Made by a program: the position numbers and the translations under genes. DNA of 64,000 nucleotides from Jacaranda mimosifolia (Eukaryota > Streptophyta > Magnoliopsida > Lamiales > Bignoniaceae). The DNA is taken from NCBI GenBank assembly GCA_018894105.1, contig CM032128.1, forward strand, positions 28,295,299 to 28,359,298. Direction: 5' to 3'. Positions 1-13,540 of this stretch are shown one piece after another. Position 1 is the stretch's first letter. Each line of letters starts with the position of its first letter. Below the pieces are notes generated by a model. It worked only from the letters and a program-made list of their open reading frames with translations, was not told the origin of the DNA and did not search any database.

Positions 1-1791
1 ATTTTTGTGATGCCATTCAGTAGGTTGCAAACCTTTTCAGTTGTGTAGGTCGCAGTTACCTGTAATGCCTAATGAAATATTTGTTAATTAGCATCCAACC
101 ATTGTTAATTTTTATTGTGTAGTGAAATAAAACATGCATATTTTTTTCTAAACACAAGGCACATTAGAATTTGATTAGTTTATGGGATAGTATTAACATC
201 AAATGTTCCCTTGTTTCTTGTTTTTCTTCTTCCGCATTTGGTATCTATAAGATGGTTGCTAAACTAACGGATAGTCTAGCCTTCAACAAGAGGATCATGA
301 TTAGGTCTAAGACAGTTATTATTCAGTGTATACTAATTTTAGCATCTACATTATTGCTCCGCAAGCAATCTCATTAGGTATATTTATATATACGTATATA
401 TCTAGTAGCCTTTTCTCGCTAATCTTCAACCTCAGCAAGGATTCTATCGTGCATTCTTCTTTTCTCATCTGTATTCCTTTTCGCGTCTTCTCTCTATCAT
501 TGATGTATTCCTGATAGCCTAACTTTGTGAATTCCATGATATCATTCTATTTCGTTTTACTAATATATTATGCCTTCAGGGCCTATTGGAATAACTGTTA
601 CTTCCACCAGAATCATCTTTCCTCCCTTTAGGTCTTCAAAACTTTATCTCTTTTCTATTCACCTTCATTTCACAGTCACACAAACTAATCTTCATTGCAT
701 GCTAATTTCCCATATAACTATATCGTTCAAATCACACCATACAACTCATCAAGGACAATCCTCAACTAATAAATCTAGGATCTCGCAAAAATATGTCTAT
801 GAGTGATATATTCCTTCGATTCACCTTCTTATCTCATTTTTTTTCTAGCCTCTCTAATTCTCTTCTCCACAATTTCAATGTTCTTATTTGCTGTTCCCTT
901 CTTTTCATTTCTCATACTTGACACATAAGTCCCCTATATCATATGGTGTGTGTTACATTGTTCCTTGAATTTGCGATGGGGATTTCTTACAACTTCGTGC
1001 CTCCTAGAGATTCTTCCCCCTTGCATTTACAATATGGTTCAGTTTCATCATTATGCTATCCCTTGTCAATATAACATACCATCCAAATTTCAACCGTACG
1101 CATAGGTCAAACATCACTCATCCCTAATAATCATCTATTTCCTAGAAACACTCTTTCTTGCAATAATCATTTTCCCGTGTATATATACAATCTAATTATC
1201 ATCTGTAAGCATGTGGCGGGGATTTGTTCATCCCAAGATAATCATTTACTGACCCAAATACATATCTTCTTGGAATGATCCTTTACTCATCAAATATAAC
1301 TTTTACGAATGTTGCTTGCACCATGTTGATTCCTAAGGTAACTCTTTTCTCACTAAATACAATTCTTCCCAAAAATAGTCATTTGCCTCTCAAACTTGAT
1401 CTCCACTAATATGGCTCACATAACGTTACAATTCCCAACAACATCATCCTTACCAATAACTATACGTTCATATGCTTGACGTATTAGAAGTCAGAGGTTA
1501 TACATTGGTTGGCCATCCCGATCATAACCTTTCACTTCCTTAATGTTTAGCATTATCCCAAAAGTCCATATCCTGTCAAACTCCACAATCTAACCCTATC
1601 TTCATCTGTCCCAAAATTTCACATTCCAAAAATCATATCCTAATCATCGCTTATGAATTCTTTAACTCAAGTTTTCACATCCGAAACATTTCCAAAGTTA
1701 AGCTTAATTTGCACTAACTAGAATTTCACACTCCGAAGATCATATCTTAGCATAGATTAGGTTTTCTTTAACCCAAGCTATGATACCACGC
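1..1791 (-). mobile_element. Interior of a minus-strand gypsy-type element, partial, no coding frame recognised
   Basis: This stretch lies downstream, in minus-strand sense, of the LTR at 1792-4880 and its primer site, so it should be the 5' interior of that element; the rest lies off the window. I see no gag, zinc knuckle or pol motif on the minus strand. Close to the primer site a phrase like GATATGATCTTCGGAGTGTG occurs twice in diverged form, which points to a non-coding leader. The open frames of 60-80 codons here match nothing I recognise. It could be a non-autonomous (LARD-like) interior such as the one at 46358-49381. Confidence 0.5.
1775..1788 (-). other. Primer-binding site (tRNA-Met type), slightly decayed
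   Basis: On the minus strand the sequence just inside the LTR end reads TGGTATCATAGC, three bases after the LTR terminus. The family consensus, intact at 46362-46374, is TGGTATCAGAGC, complementary to the 3' end of initiator methionine tRNA. One base differs. It fixes the orientation of the element as minus. Confidence 0.75.
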
Positions 1792-4700
1792 TGTAGCGCC
1801 CCCCTGGACGCTGCCTGCTTCGGGTCAAGGTGCTATTATGATCTAAATTTAATAATTCATAACAAACATGCACCTCCAAAATTTCACTTTAGTTAGTTCA
1901 TGGCAACCCAAAACCATTTTATGCTAATTCCCTATCTCATCCTACTGTATAATATTCCACGTTAACACGAACTTCATAACAATAAACTTACATTTACATA
2001 ATACTCACATCAAGTGATTGAATCTAAACTTAACGTCCTTGAGATAACATGACAAGTCTTGATCCTACATATCCAAATGCCATTAACAAAAGCTATATTC
2101 ACTAATGTAGCCTGCGATGCCCCACCTGCTACCTGTCATAATCTAGCTAGGAAAAGAACACGAAAGAGATATCTATCCGAAGGACTTAGTAAGAGGGGAG
2201 ATGAGGTTACTATTAACAAATGCATAAGGTCAAAGGGAACTAACAAAAGGATTTTAATTGGATGGATAAATAATCAAGCGAAGTAAAAGGAAGAACCAAA
2301 ACAATTAGAAGTTGTAAAATGACATTATCAAAACAGGGGCTCAAATAAATAGTACTTATGAAAATGGGGGGTACCCAACAAGACATTACATAGTAACAGG
2401 AGCAACTTCAAAACAAATAACAGAACAACCAGATATCAGAAAGTGATAAATGGGGTATCGACATAATAGAAATCCAAATGAAATGAGATATGAAACAATC
2501 AAAATGTGACGTAACAAAACATACCATAATAGTAACCATTTTCAAATCAAAGCAGACTATTGGTAAAATGCAGCCTTATTGCTCCCAAAATATAACATAA
2601 TAAGCAAAATAGGATACAAATACAACATGAACAAATTTACCTTATCACTCCATTGCTCGAGCACTTAGCTCGGCATGTAATAACTTGACATGTGGCATGG
2701 CCGACTATATGTTGGATTCCGTCATTCACTAATAGCTACCTCCAACTACCTATGAGTAAGGAATGCAAATGGGTACTAGCCGGAATACCAGTCACTGTCG
2801 ACTAATTTCGCCCGGTCGTCTTTTCGAACCTAGTCCCAAGCTTAACTTCTCATGGCATCCTTATGAGTGGCAACTTTGCAAGGGCATCCCCGTGGGTGGG
2901 CATGACATAATGCCAACAATGAAATATGAATTTCAAAATAATCGTTCAGAGGATTGCATATCAGAGTACTAGACAGAATGGTACAAATGATATAGCAAAT
3001 AGTCAGCAAGTTCGTACGAATAACTCGCATAACAATATAACTAAAAGCAAGGAATGAAACCGATCAACAAGACCAAAATATCAACACATATGGGGTCAAC
3101 CGGCAAGGCTATGGGGGTACAAGGGACAAGAAACCGTTGACATAAAAGGAAGTTTTGGTCACCAGAACGAGTATGACCTAGCACAAACGAATAGACACAG
3201 AGAATTTAAACAACAGAGATAATTCATTTCCCAGAAGAAAGAAAGGCTATACCCTTACCTTAAAACTCCAAAAAAATGCCATCCACGTCCTACGGTCTTG
3301 GAGACCCTGGCTTTTCATCACCTATTCCAATAAAATGCATATAAACATTAATTCATCTACATAGTAATTTTAATAGTAATTAAATTACTAGTACGCCTTA
3401 ATAATATAAATTTCTCATTTCGAGTAGTACCTTGCCTTACTACATCTTCATCTAGTCAAGGTACGACATATCCTATGCTACTAGGTTTCGATTCTCCAAT
3501 CGCCAAAGTTGTATTGCTAGAATTAATATATATCTGGCTTGTATAAACAATTATAAATTTTTATTCCGAGGACAATGCACATCTATCTCCCTAAAATGTA
3601 CAAGTGCCGCTAGGGTATTAATGATGGTGTTTATCAGTTCCAGGCCACTGTTTTATCTTAACACCAATAACATGTAATTTGACAGTTTAAGCCCATGCCT
3701 AATAGTCCAATCAATCGGTAGAAATTTCTTACATTCTTTGATAATAATTATTCCTTGCAATGTTACACAAAGTTAGGGTTTTAATTAAATTAACTAGCTT
3801 AATTAACATTGGTTAACATTTATTTTAACAAATTCGGGTCCACATGTCACTTTATATCTAAATCACATTTAATTATTCCGGTCCAATGTCATAATACGGT
3901 TTAATTAACTCAAATTTACATCAGAACTAATTCAACAATTTAATCAAATCAATTGTGGAAACATTTAATTGTTCAAATGAAATTTACCAATTTAAACAAA
4001 ATTCAGAGCCAATTCACAGTCCGAAATCGGTATGCATGTGTTCAACTCGTTGCCTTGAAGAAAGTGCTTGGGCTAACGGATTGCCGCGAGCCGTTGCTGG
4101 AACTAGAATATGGCTGCACCAAAATGTGCCCCTCAACATTAGGAGTAAAGTGCCTTTATTAATTTCGTGAAATCTTGTCATTTGGCCATCTAATTTTTCA
4201 GAAAACAAAATTGAGCTACCTAGGTTCGTTGTGCGCAGCCGCCCTCAATTCTTCTACGCCGGTGGACAATTTGTGAAATTGAAGCTACCAGTCTACCACC
4301 ATGTTCGTTCAGCTAAACCCATCAAGACCTGTCACTCAAACCCCAGCTTCTGCCGCCAGAACTGCCGTGGCCCCACCTCTATCGTCACTCCGCCTTGGGT
4401 TTCAAATTTTTAGTGTTTTGCCAACCGATTTCGAGTGTTTTGAGTATAGATGTGTTCTTCGTGACCAGAGAGTGCTAATGGTTGGTTTAGTTTGAGGAGA
4501 CCAACAAGAGGGATGTGGGTTGCATGTGGGAATTGAGTGAAGTTGGGGAGAGGGTTTGCTATATATGGTGCAATTTTTAGAATTTACAATTGCCCCCCCT
4601 GGAGTTTCAGTCAGCTTTCAATTTAGTCTTCAATTCATTAGTGCCTCGCATTAGCCCATTTGACCCAATTTATTTATTTATAATTTGGCCCTAAGACTTT

Positions 4701-4880
4701 TCAAGTTTCTTACAGTTAGGTTCTTCTTATTTATATTTTGAGCTCCTAAGTTCCTTATATTAAACGGTAACCCCCAATTTTTTTTTCCAAATGTCACATT
4801 TTAATTTCTTTTATTAATTACTACCATTATTCATGGTTTAATTAAAAATTTTCATATTGAGAAATTTTCAGGGTGTTACA
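1792..4880 (-). mobile_element. Long LTR of a Ty3/gypsy (Tekay-like) element, 5' LTR, minus strand
   Basis: Read on the minus strand it begins TGTAACACCCTGAAAA at 4880 and ends CGCTACA at 1792, about 3.1 kb. It has the plan shared by the other LTRs here: TATA-like CATATATAG near 4560, a GC-rich block at about 4050-4400, a strong donor-like AAG|GTAAGGG at 3258, the conserved module at about 2650-2910 and a pyrimidine-rich TTTTCCTAG at 2147. The primer site follows, so it is the upstream LTR of a larger element and not solo. ORFs inside it (such as 4231-4413 on the plus strand) are LTR sequence and not genes. Confidence 0.85.
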
Positions 4881-5365
4881 ATTAATACTGATCACCTAGT
4901 GGTGGATTAGTGACGACCGCATCAGTGACTATTACTTCGCTATCACTAATTCGATAACTAATTAATAACTAATTTTTTATTTTAGTCACTATCAGTCAAT
5001 GATATTAGTAACCACATAAAGCAGCCACTAATTAATGATCAAATTATTTTTTAGTCTCTAATTTTTAATCAAAATTTTTTTGGATTGTTGATATGGTCAC
5101 TAATTACTGACCACATTTTGTGGTAATAATCGATCACAAATATAATGTTGTATTTTTTACATATATAAATATGATTTTATATATACTTATGTTATTAAGA
5201 TAATAATATGAGTATATAAAAATATATAAATATATAATTATTAAATGATTCTATGTTATATTTATATAGCTGAACATTTAATTATAAATGTGTGTATAGA
5301 TACACAAAAAAATGAAATAAAAATAATATTCTTATACAAAGAAAAAATATGATAATCAATTAATG
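4881..5365. repeat. Old transposon-like segment with many TCACTAAT motifs (copy 1)
   Basis: Immediately flanks the LTR. It carries repeated short phrases (TCACTAAT, ACTAATTAATAA, GTGACGACC) in both orientations, as seen in subterminal regions of CACTA-like DNA transposons. The same segment recurs at 16665-17270, again starting right at an LTR end. No open frame is recognisable. The exact transposon class is not established. Confidence 0.55.
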
Positions 5366-5575
5366 GCCATGTTAGGCTACCCATGGGCAGTGACTTGGTC
5401 GCTGGCCAGCAATCCATGGCCATGGTGAGGCTACCTTGGCTATGGCTAGATTTGGCTGCCTGGTCATGGCTGACTGCCCAATCATGGCCTGATCTAGTCG
5501 CTTGGCCGAGCAACCACTAGCCATGGCCTGCGGCCAGCATAGCAGTCAGATTCGGGTTGGGGGTTGGGGTGGAGG
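5360..5575. repeat. GC-rich island of degenerate GGCCATGG-type short repeats
   Basis: In strongly AT-rich surroundings this block is GC-rich and full of imperfect repeats of TGGCCATGG, GGCTACC and TTGGCTGCC. The minus-strand frame at 5262-5513 comes from this low-complexity composition, so I do not call it a gene. A similar block at 38205-38370 has the same style (CGGCC, TGGCC, GTCGGC) and is likewise followed by a purine-rich run. Probably internal sequence of a DNA transposon family. Confidence 0.4.
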
Positions 5576-8446
5576 ATGGGGTATATATATGTATTTCTTT
5601 ATATACATAATATATATAAATATATATGTAAATATATATTATTTTAAAATATTTTTTTGTAGAGGGCTTTTGTGGTATTTAATATTTAGTTTTTTTATTA
5701 ATTTTTTTAGTGAGGGTTAAATGAGCATTTCATATTTTGTGGGGTTTTTCATAAATAGATCAAACTCTAAGAGGTCTTTTCATAAATAGATAACAACTTC
5801 TGTCAAGATGTTGACAAAAAATTGGACAACGGACCAAAAGTGTTCAAAAAGTTATGAAATTTGGACTAAAAGTGTTGAATGTATTTTCATTTTCATTTTC
5901 AAATCCATTTTCACTATTTGATAATGAATTAACAATAACTTTTCATTATATAATTATTGTTTTTCAGAAAATATATCCAAACTCAAATTTATTTTCAACT
6001 CATTTTTTCTATCCATCTTTTCAAATTTTAAAAATATTTTAAAAAAATGAAACTGAAAACATAGCCAAATGATAGCAACCCGACTGGCCAAATGCCATCT
6101 CCATAAAATAAAAAAATAAAAAACTATGTCATACTCATATCATATATCATCATAATATTTTTTTTTTCCAATCAAAATTGGCAGGACTCATTCTCATCAT
6201 TAGCACACTACTCCCTGTAAATTGTAATTAGAATTGATAGAATAGACAATTTGTCCTCATTAAAAAGACATTGACTCAAAGATTAATAATATAATAAAGG
6301 GCAAATCACATAATTAGTTTCTAAAGTATTACTTTAGAATCAATTTAGTCCTCAATTTTCAAAAGTTTATCTTTTAATCCTTAACGTTAATATATCATTT
6401 CATTTTAGTCCCTAAAGCCACTTTTCGATAGTTTTTTGCCGTAAAATTGACCAAGTTTAACATTTTTAAAGTACTAGAAATGTGCACACATGCGATGCAT
6501 GTGACTTGTTAATACTTTTTATATTTGTTTTTTTTATAAATTATTTTTTATTTATATCTTATCCAAATTCTTATCGAACAAACAAATAAAAAATAAAAAA
6601 TAGATTATCATTTGAAGTTGTAAAACATGTTGAGCCTATAACATAGTTCAAGAATAATTTAAGATAATCTATTTCTTCTTCTATGGAATTTGCACCGTAT
6701 ATGCGGCCTGTTATATTCTTAGCTTCCTTCCATTCCAATGTTTACATTCTTTATCCCAAAGCTAGTATTTTATCAATATCTACATTATTTGAACCCTTAA
6801 TAAAAGATACTGAAGAACAATTTTTTTCACATTTGACTATCACTTGTCTCTCCTTTAAGGGTGATATCCTTTATTCTTTATTGTAATTCAGACGTTGAAT
6901 TTGATAGGTTATGGTGATAGTAACCAATCTTGTAGTTTTCAGTTTTATGTCATTAAGTTAAAGAACCTACAATAGAATTTTTTTTTTCCCCAAAGGAATT
7001 GCTACAGGATTGAGAGTAGAAGCATGATCTTTGTATAAAAATTATAATTTGAAAAAATGAAAAATATTAAAAATCTTAATAATAAGGAATAAACAAATAT
7101 ATTCCTATTAGTTTAAAACTTTAAATATTTAATTGTATAAGTGCTTCACGGATTATTTTTTGCATGGTTAAACTTTGTATATTGATTAGGGAAAAAAACA
7201 AACAAGTATCTCTTCCCAATGTAAGAGTAATGAATAATGGAATAAACTATAAAATAAGATATAAGACTATTTATTGTTCTCCAACAATTCTTGCACTACT
7301 TGTAACAATTACTTGGATAGATTCATTCTTTTAGATTGCATTATTGAATATTTTGTTATCCTTTTTCTGAATTTTTAAGTGTCATCCTATATCACCTCTT
7401 GGGAAAAGAAGTGGATATTATAGTAGGCCGTAACATTCATAATAATGTGATATTCTATATTTATGACCTCAACGTGTATAGACAATAATATCTTGTTCCT
7501 CTAATATATTATGATTATATCATTCGACCAAAATTATAACAATTTGATAAACATTTGGACAATTATAAATTAAATTAGTCTAATTTCATGTTTTTAAAAT
7601 ATGAAGCTGAATATCATTCATTGAAAGGTAATCATTTAACCTTCGATTTTGGCATATGAATTTATCTCCATAAATTTTATAAGTTTTCTCATAATTACTT
7701 CTAATAAATTTGATTCTTTTAGTATTTTCTATTCTTAAGCTTATTTTCTGTTTTGCCAAAATATAACTGAAAGCTACCATATCTATTCTCGTTTGGAAAT
7801 GAACCTTGAAAGATCATAATATACCATGCCTTATGTTCGGAAAGTTAAATTCCACCCTTGTAGATTCATGTTCTGTATCTAATTTCACATCAAATGAAGT
7901 AAATGAGAATATGCAGTTCAAGATTCAAGTATTTTTTTGAAAGTTCATAACCTCTTCTGATAGAGAAATAAACAACTTATGCAAATCATTTGACATTTAA
8001 ACCGAAGCAAGTTAAAATTTTTTTGTTGCCACAATGAAATGTGCGAGGCTCCTTTAAATCTTACAGCATCACAATGGATGTAATTAAGTACCTTACTTAA
8101 TTCATGAGTCTTCAAGCACACAACATTGTAAATTCTCAAACCTAATAAAATTACGAGATTAAAATTAAATTTTTTCCATATGACAATATTTGCCCCCTTA
8201 TATGATATTTATTAAAAAAATCATAGAGTACATATTTATTGAAAAATTACTAATACTTGATACTTGATTAATAAGACATCATTTATGCTCTTAGGAGCTA
8301 TAAGTTGGTGAATATTGACAATTGAATTCTTTATGAAGTAACTTTTTTTCGTTCAAAGTTGTGTTGAGAAAGAGGTGCCAACTTATTAATTTTTATGTTT
8401 TTTTTCCTTTGATGATTTAATTGACTTTCTCGTTTTCTTGTACTCT

Positions 8447-8480
<34 letters not shown>

Positions 8481-10701
8481 CTGTCTCTCTCTAATACTCA
8501 GTGCGGCATGTTTTCTCTTCATCTTATCTTGTCTTTATTGACAAAATAAATATGCTATAATAATATTATTAGAAGTATGTCTATATATCTAAAGATATAG
8601 GTGAAAATTTTCTAAATAGCATATGGTGATGATTATAATATATATCAAAATATTCAATACTAAATTAGCTAAACATAAAATTAATTCAAGATAGAATTTT
8701 ATCGATTCATTACCATTTTAAGAATTCTTCACTGAAAAAAGTAAAAACCTATAAATTGAATAATTACTAAAACAAAATATATCTTAAAAAACTTAACATT
8801 TAAAAGCCATGATGTATAAGTATCTTTTACAATTATAACGATTAATAGTAGCCAACTATTGAATCTATTTTAATTTTTAGGTGATATTTCAAGAAGCTTT
8901 TATATTTTAACTTAATTATTTTCTATCATTCTCATGAATTAAATTTGAGCCAGTTGTTATTCTATAATTTTAATTTAATTTCTATTTTGATTTTTGTTAA
9001 TTGAAAAGTTCTTTTAAATTTTTAAGCAACAAATTTTAATTGTTATTTTATGTAATAAAACTAAAATTATGATTCAAAGAAATTTATAAATTGGTTTACT
9101 CTAAATTTAAATAAATAAATAAATAAAACTTACATTACTTATTTAATCTTAGATTTTTAATGGACCACTTGTTTTTAGTTTAACACTTGGGAACAAAAAC
9201 TTTCTCATGTATTTGATTTATTCATAATGTTTCTATTCTCACTTTCATCTCTTCTTAGATAAACGAAAATAGAGAAAGTTAAATTCTGGTCAATTTTAAA
9301 CTTTGAAATATCATTGTGTAAAATAAAGATATTATATTATTTTATAAATTTTTTCCGTTAAAAAAAGTGTGAAAATTATTTCTTTAAAAGTTTGGTAATT
9401 TATAAATTTGTAAGAGTTGGATTGTGGATTAATTTGGCTATTTATACAATATATACTTGAATTGTTAAATGAAATTCATTGTTTGAATAAATTTGTATTT
9501 TATTAATTTTTTAATATTTAGTAATATAAAAAATAAGAAATTTTGACTGTTGAATGCTATGTATTTAATAAGGTATATATTTCACACCTAGAGTGTAAAT
9601 ATTTTGAGGTTTTGAATGGAGACATATGAGGTAATGTTATATTTTATCCAGTGAAATATATTTATTGATATTCTATTTTATGTATTGATAGAAAATATTA
9701 CGCTATATCATATTAATGTTATTATCAAAATTGAATAAGTATTTTTAAGCTTAATAGTTTGAATGACATAACTATCAATCCAACAATATATACTTTTTTG
9801 GAAAAATTCAAATCTTAATTACATATGATCAAGTTTAAGTCAACTATATAATGAGTGAATTATACTTGTTATATTGTTGATGTATACTTTAAAAATATTT
9901 ATCATATAATTAGTTAAGTCATGCAAAACATGGTCTTGACAAGGTCTTCCTCATCCTCCATCACGCCTAAATAAAAGATTTAGTTTGATCCAATTCAAAA
10001 GGTTATTTGACAAATAAAAAATAAATTAGATATATTTCTATCATTTTGCCTTTTAAAAATAATTATTGAGATTTAGTAATGTCACATTATTATTTTAACT
10101 AAAATATAATTTATTTAAACAGACTATTTAAAGAGATAACATTTTAATTGATTCTTTTTTGTGGCTTCTAATAGAGTTGTCAACTATATATATTCTTTTT
10201 TCTTTTGACCCAGTTTTTGTCTTTCAACTTAAACAAATAAAGTTGAGAAATTTGTTTGGATTTGTGATACACTATGAAAGCATTTTTTGCTATTAGTTTT
10301 AAAGAAAATAAAATGCGCACATCATTATATGTAAAAATTAACCAAAATATATTTCAGAAAACACAAATAAATGAAAAGATAAAAAGAATAAATAAATTTA
10401 GTTTATTCCTTTTCATTATCATATTAATATAATATTAATTATGAGTTTGACACCTATTTTGATATATAATAAATATTTTTCTCATTTTATTTTTGAGGAA
10501 GAATCCATATTTGTACGAACATATTTATAAAATATCATTCTTTTTCGTCTTCAATCAAACATATGATCGTAAGAGTTAATCTATTTCTTATTCATTGTCA
10601 TATTAAATTTACTATTATATTTGAATTGAACACATATTTTGATATATAAAAGATATTTCTTTTCTTATGTTTGATGGAGAGCGCAGAAAGAATATCTATA
10701 C
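5576..10701. other. AT-rich intergenic DNA, no gene recognised
   Basis: No coding frame with recognisable motifs. Around 5740-5870 and 6290-6500 are phrases of the kind found in interspersed plant repeats, including runs like TTTAGTCCTCAA; near 6486 there is a perfect palindrome CACATGC-GAT-GCATGTG. From 7000 to 10680 the sequence is monotonous A/T with no terminal inverted repeats or LTR ends that I could pair. Short frames (6683-6886, 7586-7780, 7945-8139) show no family signature. Confidence 0.5.
8454..8480. repeat. AT dinucleotide microsatellite
   Basis: About 13 uninterrupted TA units, followed by a short CT run (CTGTCTCTCTCT). It explains the tyrosine/isoleucine run in the minus-strand frame at 8331-8522, which is not a gene. 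Confidence 0.9.
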
Positions 10702-13535
10702 TCTGTAGCGCGTCGACTGAGAGGCGCTACTCGAATATATTCTGCAAGTCTCTTGAATAGTGAGAAAAATACCTTTCTCAAAATCCAATGTATTTCATTT
10801 CTGCAACAAATCTTCAACAAAGGTACAACTATGAATCAAAATGTCAGGATTCACAGCTAGCACTTCTATCACCCTCATTACCTTATGTGTCACTTGGGTT
10901 AGCCTATCTTCATAACTCATTCTTATATGGGGTTAAGAACAGAAAATAACAATGAAACAACGTAAGTCCGAATGACTTAGTGAGATAGTTTGGCAATAAT
11001 AATAAAGTGACAATTTCACAAATATCATATAAGAGACATGTAGAGGCATTAAAATTTCCAGAAGTGGTGAGAGAAGGTTTTAGCCAAAATTTTAAGTGAT
11101 TCATCTCACCATCGTCCCATACTAGTGATGAGACTTCACAAAATTCATTGTCTCTCATCGAGGATTAAATCTCGAGGCATAGGGATCAACATATCAATTA
11201 CTTTCACAATTTTGCTGTTGGTGGTTCTCTTACTTTATCACTCCACTTTCAAAATCTCAAAATCCTTATCCCTCCAAGTCCCGATTGATTGACTTGGCTA
11301 TTTGATCATTTATTTGGCATGGCTAGCCACATGCCTGATCCCGCTCATAGGCAGCTACCTCCAACTGGGCTACTGAGTAGGGATTTTGTTCATCATGTAC
11401 GGGTATCGGCCGAAAGATCTATCACCACGGACCATTCCGCCCAGCCTCTTTTCATAACCGATCCCAGGGCCCAGTCCCAATGTATCATTTGCTCATATAC
11501 ACCATGTACTTTGTCTATCCAACAACATTTTTGATTAACTCATAAGTTCGCCATGAAAATAAGTAACCAGTAATTCAATATCAAGCTGTTCCAGTATAAA
11601 CATGGCGAATATTTCAAAGTCACTTTCCAGTTTTCTCAACACAATCTCCAAATTTCATGTAAAACAATATCAATCATTATCAACAGAAGCGCTCAGTATA
11701 AAAGGGCGATGTGGAGTACTATTTTCAACACATAGGTTAAAAAGAAGCAAATGACCAGGATATATCAACAAGTATATATGTTCTTTCCTTAGCAAAGGAA
11801 TCTCATACTATTGAGTATAAACTCACCTAACAAATACAGAAGGATTCCTAGTTGTATGATCACTCAAGTCCTGAATTCCTAGTCAGATGGCCGAGAGTAG
11901 TCATAAGATAATACGAGTTGTCATCCTATCAACCTCTGAATCTTAAGCACAAATATAGCTAATGTCTTTATTGAACTTAAGGTTATTTTGACACAATTAC
12001 ACTAGTTTTTGTTTCATATCTAAATGCTTAAAATGGTTGGATATGATAACCCTTAGCTGCTTGGAGAGTCCATGTATTTGTTTCCTAACCAATTCAAATT
12101 TCAAAATAGAACAACATAAACCAACGTTATTTTGATTTTTAAACCATAATTCTTAATGCACTTAAGTGCCATTATCTAGTCCTCAATTACTCTAATTGCT
12201 CGATCATAATTTCCTCAAGTTCCATAGGACGCTGAAATGTTTATAGTCATCCATCATTGTTCTTAATTTGGTGAATCAGTAAAATAAATAATCAAAATTT
12301 CACTTAAAGTCTTAATGGTATTCCTTTGGGCTGATTGAGTTCAATATTACAATAATTATAAAATTAATCCATAACTTGGGCTAAATTATAGTTTGACAGT
12401 CTTAATACAGGTCATAATTAAACCAAATCCGAAAACCTAATTACATTCAACAATTCAATCGAATTAAAATTTGAGTATTAAAAAATTACCCAAATTGGGT
12501 TGAACCGAGATCCTATCTTAAGCCGAGAATAGTCTAGATGAGTTCGAAATCAAATTTGGAACACACTGCCTTGAAACCGCCACCAAATGCCATCGCCGGT
12601 GATGGAGACATCCATCATCACCAGGTGCGCCTCACCATAGCGAGCAAAACCCCCTAAACAATTTTTAGTTTTGATGCCAGGAAGCTAGCCAATTCATTGT
12701 CTAACGCCGCAGTAACCTTATCCTTCCGCCGTCAACCACCATTGTTAATTCTCCTGCCACCGCTAGTCAATACACAAAATTAGGACCACCACCAGATTGC
12801 CCACCTCCTCGCGACCAAAACCCACCAAATTCTTACCTCGTTCTGCCGTCGTACGCCAAAGAACCGCTGACCTTGCCGCGAGCTCATTGTTGCGTCCTTT
12901 TTTTGGCTTTTTCATCGGTCGTTTTTGGTCAAAGTTGGTATGATTGTGTTCCTTGAGCTGAGAGGAATGCAATCATGGTTTTGCTTTCGAGTTTGGTGGT
13001 CGTTTTTCAGAGATTCGCTGGTGGGGATGAAGTTTGGGCAATTTTTGAGAATTTGAGGAAATTGTGTCCTCAATTGTATATATATAACCAATTTTCCAGC
13101 CTCTTACAAATTAGCCCCAAAACTTCTGGGCCGCCTACAATCTTACCCCAAAACTATTAAACCACCTTCATTTTGGTCCCTGGCCTTCAATTGAGCCCTT
13201 CAACTTTTAATTCCTACACATTCAAGTCCAAATTTAATTATTTTAAAGTCCTCCAACTTTTAATTCTTATACATTGACCTCTAACATTTCTATTTCTGGG
13301 CAATTAGGTCCAAATTTAATTATTTGAAAATTCTTAAACTTCTAATTTACTCACATTAACCCCCTAAGCTTCATCATTTTGTGCAATCAAGTCCTTCTCT
13401 TATTTACAATTCAATCCTTCGATTATTAATATTTAATTCTCGACTTTAATTAAATCTAATCCAAAATTAAACTAGCCGAACTAATCAGTTTCACATTTTA
13501 TTTTATTTTAATACCTCAACGTTCAAGGTGTTACA
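10702..13535 (-). mobile_element. Solo gypsy (Tekay-like) LTR, minus strand, target duplication TATAC
   Basis: On the minus strand it starts TGTAACACC at 13535 and ends near CGCTACAGA at 10702. TATAC lies on both sides (10697-10701 and 13536-13540) if two extra bases are kept at the 3' end. No primer site or interior follows, so it is a solo LTR left by recombination between two LTRs. It keeps the family plan: TATA-like run near 13076-13090, GC-rich block at 12540-12990, donor-like TAG|GTGAGT at 11826, conserved module at 11290-11480 and palindrome at 10964-10978. Frames at 11289, 12763 and 12975 lie inside it. Confidence 0.85.
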
Positions 13536-13540
13536 TATAC

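Noticed and set aside
6480..6510. Palindrome CACATGCGATGCATGTG as a Helitron 3' hairpin
   Set aside because: No CTRR terminus follows at the proper distance and no matching 5' TC end was found.
8331..8522. Frame with a tyrosine/isoleucine run
   Set aside because: Produced by the AT microsatellite at 8454-8480.
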